From SZUA-442 sp963759175 (GTDB lineage Bacteria; Actinomycetota; Acidimicrobiia; Spongiisociales; UBA5794): a stretch of 64,000 bases of DNA. Position numbers and translations under genes: made by a program. Numbering within the stretch: the first letter of the stretch is position 1; each line of letters opens with the position of its first letter. Location of the stretch: positions 1 through 64,000 of the forward strand of contig CAVWXP010000015.1 of the NCBI GenBank assembly GCA_963759175.1, in the 5' to 3' direction. Below are positions 44,548 through 52,467 of the stretch, piece by piece. Below the pieces are notes generated by a model that saw only the letters and a program-made list of their open reading frames with translations, was not told the DNA's origin and ran no database searches.

Positions 44548-45714
44548 ATGGCTGCAGCTGAGAGGGTTTCCACGACGGTGCCGCTGGACTGGAACGAGGT
44601 CTGGTTTACGAATTGCCCGATGGTGTCGGCGAACAATGTTGATCAGGAGTTGGGCTGGTGCCGTGAGGAGTTCAAGAAGATCGGTGTCGAGTACGCCTAC
44701 TTCCGGCATGCTCCTGAGAACAACTGGTACCCGCACTACATCCACAACCTCGACAACCTGATCCGGTTCGGGGGTCTCTACCCGCCGATCCACGTGCAGG
44801 CCGACCTTCGGCGGACCGTGCTGCTCGGCGCCACGTGGGTTCATGAGGGTGGCTGTATGGCAGTGCGCGCCGCAGATCCGCTCATGAAGATGACCGACCT
44901 TCGGGGCAAGAAGATCGGCATTTCGAAGAGCCTGAACACCATCAAGAACGACTGGTGGCGCATCCAGGAGCACATGGGCATTTTGAACATGCTCGCACTC
45001 AATGACATGACCCTCGATGACATCGAGTTGGTCGAGTTCCCTTATCCCGATGACTGGTACGACAAGCCCGAGATGCTTGTGAACCAGATGAACAACCCGT
45101 CGGAGTTGTGGATGCGGCGTGATCACAAACACGACCTGGCGTTCCGTCCGCTCGAGAATGCCCTCCTCGAAGGCACCGTCGATGCGATCTACACGCAGAG
45201 CAAGGTCTTCCAGCATCTCCAGGAGGCCACGGGCCGAATCAAGATGATCGAGGATCTGTCGACGCGGTCGGATTGGACGATTCAGGTCGCCAATACGCCG
45301 GCGGTGATCACGTGCACCGAGGTGATGGCCGAAGAGCATCCCGAACTGGTCATTGCCTACATGAAGGCGATGATCAAGGTCGGCCGGTGGGCGAACGAGC
45401 ACAAGCGAGCGGCAGGGGCCATTCTCAATCGCCAAACGTTCTACCTGGATGCTGAGGACACGTACCAGGGGATCAAGCACGTCGACATGGTTCCAAGCCT
45501 CGATGCACGAAACATGGCCACCATCAAGATTGGCAAGGACTTCATGTTCGAGCACGGGTACATCCAGAACGACTTCGATGTCGACGAATGGGCGGCACCG
45601 GAATTCCTGGAGCAGGCAGCCAAGGAAGTCCTGGCCGAGGAGTGGGAGAGGCGGAGCTGGAGCAAGCTCCCCGAAGGGGGAACGCTCGAAGTCACCGATA
45701 CCCGTCTCGGATAG
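44548..45714 (+). CDS. DszB-like sulfinate desulfinase / NMT1-type fold protein
   Basis: 388 residues from ATG 44548 (the frame is open to 44284). The overall fold is that of periplasmic substrate-binding proteins, but there is no signal peptide. Three features match DszB, the desulfinase of dibenzothiophene breakdown: VWFTNCPMVSANN (its YSNCP region) with the cysteine at residue 23, a histidine at 63 exactly ten residues before the arginine at 73 in HYIHNLDNLIRFGGLYPP, and the C-terminal WAAPEFLEQA. From memory the DszB catalytic residues are Cys27, His60 and Arg70, so all three appear conserved. DTRG-like LRGKKIGISKSLN follows. The likely chemistry is release of sulfite from an organic sulfinate; the true substrate is unknown. 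A rhodanese gene follows 18 bases later. Confidence 0.72.
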   Translation: MAAAERVSTTVPLDWNEVWFTNCPMVSANNVDQELGWCREEFKKIGVEYAYFRHAPENNWYPHYIHNLDNLIRFGGLYPPIHVQADLRRTVLLGATWVHEGGCMAVRAADPLMKMTDLRGKKIGISKSLNTIKNDWWRIQEHMGILNMLALNDMTLDDIELVEFPYPDDWYDKPEMLVNQMNNPSELWMRRDHKHDLAFRPLENALLEGTVDAIYTQSKVFQHLQEATGRIKMIEDLSTRSDWTIQVANTPAVITCTEVMAEEHPELVIAYMKAMIKVGRWANEHKRAAGAILNRQTFYLDAEDTYQGIKHVDMVPSLDARNMATIKIGKDFMFEHGYIQNDFDVDEWAAPEFLEQAAKEVLAEEWERRSWSKLPEGGTLEVTDTRLG

Positions 45715-45732
45715 GGCCGGAGAGGTCATCAG

Positions 45733-46254
45733 ATGAGCAACGCATCCCACTACGACATCCCCGATGGGTGTCGCACGAGACTTGAGCTGTATGTGACGCC
45801 GAAGGAAGCGTACGAGCTGTGGGCCTCGGAAAGTGATGGGGTGAAGGTTCTCGACGTCCGGACCCCTGAGGAGTATGCGTTCGTCGGTCATCCAGAGATG
45901 GCGATGAACATCCCATTCGTGATGCACACCTATACGTGGGACCCCGACCTGGGGCGCGTCGTCATCGTGCCGAATCCGCGGTTCATGGCTGACGTGTCCG
46001 GCTGGGCGGATACATCGGACACGATCCTGGTCATGTGCCGCTCGGGCGGACGGGCAGCAATGGCCATCAACGTGCTGGCGGACGCCGGATACTCGACGGT
46101 CTACAACATCCTGGAAGGCATGGAGGGAGAACGAGTCGACGACCCTCGGAGCGTGTTCCACAGGAAGCGCATGGTGAACGGATGGAAGAACGCCGGTCTC
46201 CCGTGGACGTACGACCTCGACCCCGACCTCATGCGGCTACCAGACCAGCCATAG
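45733..46254 (+). CDS. Rhodanese-like sulfurtransferase
   Basis: 173 residues. VKVLDVRTPEEYAFVGHPEM and the active-site loop ILVMCRSGGRAAMAINVLAD, with the catalytic cysteine in CRSGGRAA, define the fold. No signal peptide is present. The stretch HTYTWDPDLGRVVIVPNPRF between strands is an unusual insertion. Next to a desulfinase-like enzyme it may transfer sulfane sulfur or handle sulfite or thiosulfate. Probably one transcript with the upstream gene. Confidence 0.85.
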   Translation: MSNASHYDIPDGCRTRLELYVTPKEAYELWASESDGVKVLDVRTPEEYAFVGHPEMAMNIPFVMHTYTWDPDLGRVVIVPNPRFMADVSGWADTSDTILVMCRSGGRAAMAINVLADAGYSTVYNILEGMEGERVDDPRSVFHRKRMVNGWKNAGLPWTYDLDPDLMRLPDQP

Positions 46255-46258
46255 GGCA

Positions 46259-47539
46259 ATGGAAGGCGCGACCAACCGGACGCCTCGTCGGCTTCTTCCC
46301 GCCATAGGCGCCGTGCGAGCTGGAGCGACGTGTGTTGTGCTGACCGTGATCGCGGCGGCCTGTTCCGCCACGCCGAGTGAGAATCCCACCGATCGGGTCC
46401 CACCCATCTCGACGCGTGTGACCGTTACCACCACCACCGGTGCGAATACAGCCGTCGTGGAACCTGCGACACCGCTCTTCCTGGGTGTGCGAGGCGAGCG
46501 GTGGAAGGAGGCCTGGAACTCCGACGACTTCGACGGGATGTCGGAGTTCTTCACGCAGGACGCAATCTTCAACGGGCGGTCATTCGCAAAGGTTCGCAAC
46601 GAGATCGGTCAGGCGTATGTGGATGCGTACGGATGGGAGGAGTTCTTCGAGGACTGCGTGCATCACAGTGCTGAGCACGTCACGTGCGAGGCGAGATGGA
46701 CAAGCGATCTGCACCGACCTGCCGGTGTCGAGGTCATCGTCCATCGCGAGGTATTTCTCGACGACGACGGCCTCATCACGTCGTTCAACGACCACGAGGA
46801 CTTCCACGACATCATCGAGTTCCATGTCGCGTTCCACGAGTGGATGGCGATCGAGCATCCCGAGATCGAGCCACTCGTCTACTCCTGGAATGAGGTGGCC
46901 GCAGCTGAGGAGAACATCCACGCTGCGATCGAGGTTGTCGCGGACTTCGTAGCTCAGTCGACAACGTATCCCCTCAATGGTCCTGCGATCATCGCTGATC
47001 CGGTGCTGTCAGCGTCCGTCGACGGTGTCGACGTGTACAACGCGAACCGCGAACAGGTCGAGCTCGTCGCCTGGGCCCTCGGCCGCTATGCAGCGGTGGG
47101 GCTCGCCCCGCCACCGGTCACCCACGTGACGTTCCCGCCCACCGCAGCTTGCGCCGAAGGTTTCTCCGGCATGTCATACCACACCGACACCTACGGCCAC
47201 ATCGACGTGTGCACATCACCGACGCAGCTCACCGCCCGTCAGGACGGGCGGGTCCCGCTGGCCCCACAACGCACGATCCTCCATGAACTGGGTCACCTAT
47301 GGACGCTTGCCCACGTGGACGCCGACTCTCGCCGAGCCTTTCTCGACTCGCTCGGCCTCGCGGACTGGTCCGGTGTGAGCTGGGAGTTGAGCGGTTCTGA
47401 GCAGGCCGCAGAGATCCTCATGTGGGGCATCATCGACACTCGGATCGAGCCGCGAGTTCCGAATACCACCTGCGACGACAGGATCGACGCATTCGGCCTC
47501 CTCACGGGAATCGAGCTCGCGGCGCGAACCTGCGGTTGA
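46259..47539 (+). CDS. Secreted lipoprotein with SnoaL-like and HExxH metalloprotease-like parts
   Basis: 426 residues. The N-terminus GATCVVLTVIAAACSATPSE carries a lipobox AAAC. Residues 75-200 resemble a SnoaL/NTF2 domain (RGERWKEAWNSDDFDGMSEF, FFTQDAIFNGRSFAK). The C-terminal half has RTILHELGHLWTLAHVDADS, a zinc-binding HExxH followed eight residues later by a histidine, as in metzincin-like or zincin folds. Four cysteines could pair outside the membrane. It starts four bases after the rhodanese stop, so it may be co-transcribed. The protease activity is inferred from one motif. Confidence 0.65.
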   Translation: MEGATNRTPRRLLPAIGAVRAGATCVVLTVIAAACSATPSENPTDRVPPISTRVTVTTTTGANTAVVEPATPLFLGVRGERWKEAWNSDDFDGMSEFFTQDAIFNGRSFAKVRNEIGQAYVDAYGWEEFFEDCVHHSAEHVTCEARWTSDLHRPAGVEVIVHREVFLDDDGLITSFNDHEDFHDIIEFHVAFHEWMAIEHPEIEPLVYSWNEVAAAEENIHAAIEVVADFVAQSTTYPLNGPAIIADPVLSASVDGVDVYNANREQVELVAWALGRYAAVGLAPPPVTHVTFPPTAACAEGFSGMSYHTDTYGHIDVCTSPTQLTARQDGRVPLAPQRTILHELGHLWTLAHVDADSRRAFLDSLGLADWSGVSWELSGSEQAAEILMWGIIDTRIEPRVPNTTCDDRIDAFGLLTGIELAARTCG

Positions 47540-47763
47540 GTGATGCGGTCCATCCCCGATCCCCGGTGAGGATCCGCACGCGCTTGCACGACCCAACCAG
47601 ATCAGTCTCGTCACGAGATCACGACCTCGGTGGTCCCCTCCGCTCATGACATGGGTGGTAACACCGCCGGGCTGTGGGCGGTCGTAGGGATTCGCGACGC
47701 ACTCGCCTCCGCGCGAGCACGACCCGTCCCGCTCAGGGTGCTCCGCTGCAGGGCGGAGCGGGC
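47540..47763. other. Intergenic region with a terminator hairpin
   Basis: No gene is seen in these 224 bases. GCTCCGC and GCGGAGC (47740-47759) form a seven-pair stem that lies four bases beyond the stop of the minus-strand gene and about 200 bases beyond the lipoprotein gene. It can serve both directions. Confidence 0.6.
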
Positions 47764-48453
47764 TCAGTCGAAGCCTGCGTGGCGGGTGAGGCCGACCGAC
47801 CGCCAGTGGTGACGCCACTCGTTGACGCTTCCGTCGTGGGCGAGGCGCTTCGTGACCTCGGCCGCCGACGCACCATCGAACTGCTCACACCAACGAGGGT
47901 CGGCCTCGCGCAGGGCGACGTGGAGATCCTCCTGCGTTCGGAGCGTCACAGGGAGGCCGTGGACCGCCAGTACCTGCCAGTGGGAGGCATAGACCCACGC
48001 ACCATCGTGTTCGATCCGGTCGTAGTTCGGTTCGGTCGCGTCGAGCGCGGCGAGCTGGTCGTCGTCGAGGTGGAGGGCCACGAATCGACGGACGCACCGA
48101 GCGCACCGATACGGGGCAGCCGCGATGTAGCCCGGGAGTGACACGTGTGCCGAGTGCCCGACGGCCACACCTTCGTGCCGGGTGATGGTCATCGCAAGGG
48201 GAGTGGTGACGCCCGCTCGGGCCATCTTGCGCCACATCACCTCGGGCGATGCGTTGGAGCCAACGGAGAGCACACGCCGTCGATCCGCCATGGGTGCGGC
48301 ACCGTGGCCCGCCAACACGCGGTCGATCTCGTCGGTCGGCAGGAACCGTCCCTCGGCGAGGACCCCGGGTTGCTCGGTCGCTCGCCACGGGTACAGCACT
48401 GGAGGCAATGGATCAGGACTTCTCGCTTGTGTCCCGAGATCGGTTCCCTTCAT
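47764..48453 (-). CDS. Uncharacterised protein, possibly gamma-glutamylcyclotransferase-like
   Basis: 229 residues from ATG 48453. The motif RVLSVGSNASPEVMWRKMAR resembles the YGSN-type opening of the GGCT/AIG2 fold, and GYIAAAPY, LDDDQLAALDATEPNYDRIE and HGLPVTLRTQEDL follow in the order expected of that small beta-barrel. Catalytic glutamate placement was not confirmed, so the fold call is tentative. It is upstream of nothing obvious on its strand and is followed by a terminator. Confidence 0.45.
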   Translation of the reverse strand: MKGTDLGTQARSPDPLPPVLYPWRATEQPGVLAEGRFLPTDEIDRVLAGHGAAPMADRRRVLSVGSNASPEVMWRKMARAGVTTPLAMTITRHEGVAVGHSAHVSLPGYIAAAPYRCARCVRRFVALHLDDDQLAALDATEPNYDRIEHDGAWVYASHWQVLAVHGLPVTLRTQEDLHVALREADPRWCEQFDGASAAEVTKRLAHDGSVNEWRHHWRSVGLTRHAGFD

Positions 48454-48496
48454 GGTGTGGACCCTATCGGCGAGCCGGGTCCACGGCCTGTGGACC

Positions 48497-48847
48497 TCAT
48501 CCGAGCCACGCGGTGACATAGACGACGACCTCGACACACCCGATCGCGATGGCGGCGAAGCCGACCCACTGCCACCGGTAGAGGTGGGGGTCGCGGCGGA
48601 CGATGAGAACACCGATGATCCCGAGGATGATGGCGATGGGTGCCACCGCTGCCGTGAACCCACCGAGGATCGCAAACGACAAGTTCTCGGTCTGCGACGC
48701 GTCGCTGCCGTTCGATGCGATCGGGATCGCCACGAGCACCCACAGGATGTAGATCGCAGGGATGACGATCGCGAGCAGGATGGCCCACACGCTTGCGAGC
48801 GGAACAGGTCGAGGGTCAGTGACCTTGGGCCGAGTCACATCATCCAT
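48497..48847 (-). CDS. Small membrane protein, DUF4190-like
   Basis: 116 residues with three hydrophobic helices: SVWAILLAIVIPAIYILWVL, FAILGGFTAAVAPIAIILGI, and WVGFAAIAIGCVEVVVYVTA. A proline-rich cytosolic N-terminus precedes them. The function of such proteins is unknown. Confidence 0.6.
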   Translation of the reverse strand: MDDVTRPKVTDPRPVPLASVWAILLAIVIPAIYILWVLVAIPIASNGSDASQTENLSFAILGGFTAAVAPIAIILGIIGVLIVRRDPHLYRWQWVGFAAIAIGCVEVVVYVTAWLG

Positions 48848-48902
48848 GCCGATTCACACCGAGCGTTCGACAGTCCGGGGTGCTTGTCGGCATCGCAAAC
48901 CA

Positions 48903-50693
48903 TCAGGCATCGTTGGATGTGGCGACAAGCGCATCGATGAGCTCAGCTTGGGAGCGGATCGTTGCCGCGTCGTAGAAGGCGAGGAGGGGGAGGTCTATGT
49001 CGAACTCCTCCTCGACCCCGACGGCGAGGGCGGTGGCAGCGATCGAGTCGCCGCCGGCCTCGAGGAACGGTTCATCGGGTCCGACGTGTGCGACTTCGAG
49101 GACCTCCATCCAGAGTGTCGCGAGGCGTTCCCCGGTCGCACTCACCGCGTCAGTCGATGAGGCCTGAACTGCACGTACCGATGTCACACCCAGCTTGTCT
49201 GCCAATCCGATCCTCTGCAGTTTCCCGGTGGGCCCCTTCGGGATGGCGTCTGTGAAGATGACGCGTTTGGGGACCTTCGCGAAGCTCAGTCGCTCGGCGA
49301 CGCGGGTCTGGATCTCGGCTTCCGTCAGGACGGCGCCATCCTGTGGGATCACGACCGCCGCCACCTCCTCACCGAGGATCTCATCAGGCACGGAGAAGGC
49401 GACTGCCTGGAGGATGCCTTCGATGTCGAGCATCACCTCGTCGATCTCGCGTGGCGCGATGGTTTCGCCGCCACGGTTGATGATCTCCTTCAGGCGGCCC
49501 GTGAGGAACAGGAAGCCATCTGGATCCAGGTAGCCCTGATCGCCGGTCCGGAACCACTCGTCGTCGACGAAGTGTCGGGCGCGATCGACCATGCCCACAT
49601 AGCCAGACATCACGTTCTCGCCCTTGATCGCCACTTCGCCGACATGTCCAGTGCTTGCTGGCACGCCGCTGTCGGTGAGCACGTTGACCTCAGGGCCTGC
49701 AGCCATTCCAACCGAACCCGGCTTGCGTATCCCGGGGGGCAGACGATTGGACGTCATCTGATGCGACGCCTCGGTCATCCCATACGCTTCGATCACCGGG
49801 ACACCGAACCCGTCCTCGAGCGCCGCCAGGACAGATGGCGGTAACGATGCCGAGGACGAGCGGATGAACCGAAGGCTTGTCACTGGGTGAACATCGCTAG
49901 CCAGTCGAGCGAGGATTGCCTGGTGCATGGTCGGAACCGCCGTGTACCACGTCGGTGCGTGGGTATCGATCCATCTGAGGAAGGGCACTGCTGAGAACCC
50001 AGGCGTGCACACCACGGAGGCACCGGCGGACAGGGATCCGAGCAACGCGGCCACCAGACCGTGGATGTGGAACAGTGGCATGACGTTGAGACATCGGTCG
50101 CGCGGAGCCAACTCGAGCGTTGTCGCGACGTTGGTCGCCGATTGCACGAGGTTTCGGTGGCTGAGTGGCACCATCTTCGGCCGAGCCGTCGTGCCCGAGG
50201 TGTGCAATACGAGGGCAACGTCGTTCTCGTCGGAGAGCACGAGTTCCTCGTCGTGGTGCGCCGAGCCGGTGACGACTGAACCCACCGCAACTCCAGATTC
50301 GGCGAAGGCCAGTACCTCGATGCCCATCTCGCGTGCGACGCGCGATGCCGCGGTTGTGTCCGTGCTCTCTGCAATCAGCAGGCGAATGTCGAGGTCGTCG
50401 AAGTAGTACCTGAATTCGGCGTCGGTCAACCCGGGATTGAGGGGTGCCGCCGCCGCGGTAGCTGTCGTCGCGAGGAATGCAGCAGCCATCAGGGGACCGT
50501 TGGGGAGCACGATCGCCACCCGATCGTGGGCTGCGACGCCCCGGCGTCGGATGGCTGTCGCGCTTGCATCGATCCGCGATGCGAGTTCGATATAGGTGAG
50601 CACATCACCCTCGAGTGACACGATGGCTGGTGCATTCGGCGTTTGGTCCGCCCAATGGCGGACCAGATCGCGGACGGTGTGTACGACGGTCAC
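48903..50693 (-). CDS. Acyl-CoA synthetase-type adenylation enzyme with carrier domain
   Basis: 596 residues. The ANL adenylation domain has LVLHTSGTTARPKMVPLSHR, SASLPPSVLAALEDGFGVPV, EAYGMTEASHQMTSNRLPP, FRTGDQGYLDPDGFLFLTGR and the catalytic lysine region PKGPTGKLQRIG. The last 75 residues are an acyl/peptidyl carrier domain with GGDSIAATALAVGVEEEFDI, its serine being the phosphopantetheine site. It therefore both activates an acid and loads it onto its own carrier. The N-terminal part is closest to small-acid CoA ligases of the oxalate-CoA ligase type. It is divergent from the acetyltransferase. Confidence 0.85.
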   Translation of the reverse strand: MTVVHTVRDLVRHWADQTPNAPAIVSLEGDVLTYIELASRIDASATAIRRRGVAAHDRVAIVLPNGPLMAAAFLATTATAAAAPLNPGLTDAEFRYYFDDLDIRLLIAESTDTTAASRVAREMGIEVLAFAESGVAVGSVVTGSAHHDEELVLSDENDVALVLHTSGTTARPKMVPLSHRNLVQSATNVATTLELAPRDRCLNVMPLFHIHGLVAALLGSLSAGASVVCTPGFSAVPFLRWIDTHAPTWYTAVPTMHQAILARLASDVHPVTSLRFIRSSSASLPPSVLAALEDGFGVPVIEAYGMTEASHQMTSNRLPPGIRKPGSVGMAAGPEVNVLTDSGVPASTGHVGEVAIKGENVMSGYVGMVDRARHFVDDEWFRTGDQGYLDPDGFLFLTGRLKEIINRGGETIAPREIDEVMLDIEGILQAVAFSVPDEILGEEVAAVVIPQDGAVLTEAEIQTRVAERLSFAKVPKRVIFTDAIPKGPTGKLQRIGLADKLGVTSVRAVQASSTDAVSATGERLATLWMEVLEVAHVGPDEPFLEAGGDSIAATALAVGVEEEFDIDLPLLAFYDAATIRSQAELIDALVATSNDA

Positions 50694-50757
50694 GGTGTTC
50701 CCGGCTCGGTGTTGAATCCGAGGCTATACGATGGAGTGGGTACGAGGGGAGGGATGG

Positions 50758-51873
50758 ATGGAGTCTTCTCGTGCGTCGGCGTACCGCGTTGAGCGCTACG
50801 CCCGATCCCATCGAACAGCCGTCACGGAGATGCATCGGAAGCTGATGCCGCGCAATTCGGGCGTCAATGAGGCCTACTTCAGCTGGAAGTATGAGCGGAA
50901 TCCATACATCGCCGATCCCTTGCTGGCGCTGGTCTTCGTGGGTGATGAGCTGGTCGCGATGCGCGGCATCTATGGCTCCCTCTGGCATCCACCCGATGGT
51001 GGACCTGCGAGGGTCGTTCCCCACGCTGATGACCTGTTCGTCTCACCCGAGCATCGTGATCGAGGGTTGTTCCTCCTCGTCGACAAGGAGCTCCACGCGG
51101 CAGCGCATGAGCTCGGGTCTTCCATCATGATCAGTATGTCAGCGAGTCCGACCACCCAGAAGGTCGCTGCAGCGGCCGGCTGGCAGACGGTGACCACCTT
51201 CGACCGACGTCTGCGACTTGGATCGCACGTGCGGGCGCCGACCACGGACATGACTCGGTTCGGTGGCGGAACGCGTTGGGTCGTACGCAAGGCGCGAGGT
51301 GCGCTTCGGCGAACCGGACGGGGGTTCGTCGAGGCGCCCTCGAGCCGCCGCAGCGATGCGGCCCTGCTGGGCGTCGACGGAGCGCACCCGAGGGTGTCGG
51401 TCACCGACACGGTTGACATCGGTTCCATGGCCGAACTCGCCATCGAACCGGTACACGGTCGGTGGGTTCCCGATCGGGGAGCCTCGTTCTACCGATGGCG
51501 CCTGGGAAACCCTGACCGGACCTATCGCTGCATCGTCTGGTCCGACGATCGTGTGCGTGGGTTCCTCCTCCTGGCGTTGATGCCCCACCGGGCATCCGAG
51601 GTGAAGATCATCGATCACGGTGCCGAGGACGCCTCCATCCTGGTAGACATGCTCGGCGCGGTGGCTTCGGGGCAGCACTGCAACATCGAGGTTCTCGACG
51701 CGGTCGTCGGAGGCGTGCCAGGGGAGGTTCTGGACGATTTCGGCTTCCGGCGCGCGCCAGCCCGAGACTTGCTGACCGATCGAAGCTTCATGGTCCGGTC
51801 GACGTTTCGCGGTGGAGGCACCCATGCGGATGACCGTTGGATGTTCGGTCTCATCGACTCGATGTTGGCGTGA
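50758..51873 (+). CDS. GNAT-family acetyltransferase
   Basis: 371 residues from ATG 50758, preceded by GAGGGGAGGG. The N-terminal GNAT domain has VVPHADDLFVSPEHRDRGLF, matching the acetyl-CoA-binding R/QxxGxG/A pattern as RDRGLF, and SMSASPTTQKVAAAAGWQTV. A second domain with a similar fold (residues 215-371) is poorly conserved. Substrates could be the product of the carrier-linked adenylation enzyme encoded divergently. Confidence 0.65.
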   Translation: MESSRASAYRVERYARSHRTAVTEMHRKLMPRNSGVNEAYFSWKYERNPYIADPLLALVFVGDELVAMRGIYGSLWHPPDGGPARVVPHADDLFVSPEHRDRGLFLLVDKELHAAAHELGSSIMISMSASPTTQKVAAAAGWQTVTTFDRRLRLGSHVRAPTTDMTRFGGGTRWVVRKARGALRRTGRGFVEAPSSRRSDAALLGVDGAHPRVSVTDTVDIGSMAELAIEPVHGRWVPDRGASFYRWRLGNPDRTYRCIVWSDDRVRGFLLLALMPHRASEVKIIDHGAEDASILVDMLGAVASGQHCNIEVLDAVVGGVPGEVLDDFGFRRAPARDLLTDRSFMVRSTFRGGGTHADDRWMFGLIDSMLA

Positions 51874-51921
51874 GGCTGGTGAGCCTGTGCAACCGATCAT
51901 CACACAGCTAGCCTCGCCTAC

Positions 51922-52434
51922 ATGGTCGATCTCAACGAGTTCATCGCGGACGTGCCCGATTTCCCCGAGCCGGGTGTCGTCTTCAAGGACATCACTCCGC
52001 TCCTCGCGAGTCCGTCGGCGTTCCTCCAGGCCGTCGACGAGATGGCCGGACCGTTCCTCGGCGCCGGAGTGGGCATCGTGGTGGGTATCGAATCCCGTGG
52101 ATTCCTCCTCGCAGGTTCGATCGCCGAGCGCATCGGGTCAGGCGTCGGGTTGGTTCGCAAGCCCGGCAAGTTGCCGCGGGCGACCGTGTCGGTGACCTAT
52201 GAACTCGAGTACGGGACCGACTCGCTCGAGATCCACGAGGACGCCTTCGCACCGGGGACCAAGGTCCTGATCGTCGACGATGTCCTCGCAACGGGGGGAA
52301 CCCTCGCAGCGACGAGGGAGCTCGTCGAGAAGGCCGGAGGCGACGTGGTCGGAGCAACCATGCTCATGGAGCTGTCCTTCCTGAACGGCCGGTCACGGTT
52401 CGATGGTCCACTCCACGCTGTCCTCACCTACTGA
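51922..52434 (+). CDS. apt: Adenine phosphoribosyltransferase
   Basis: 170 residues. VPDFPEPGVVFKDITPLLAS opens the protein, GIVVGIESRGFLLAGSIAER follows, and the PRPP-binding VLIVDDVLATGGTLAATREL is intact. It recycles adenine to AMP. Followed 33 bases later by proA. Confidence 0.96.
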   Translation: MVDLNEFIADVPDFPEPGVVFKDITPLLASPSAFLQAVDEMAGPFLGAGVGIVVGIESRGFLLAGSIAERIGSGVGLVRKPGKLPRATVSVTYELEYGTDSLEIHEDAFAPGTKVLIVDDVLATGGTLAATRELVEKAGGDVVGATMLMELSFLNGRSRFDGPLHAVLTY

Positions 52435-52467
52435 CCGCCGACCCGCCCGAACCGGTACGATCTCGCC

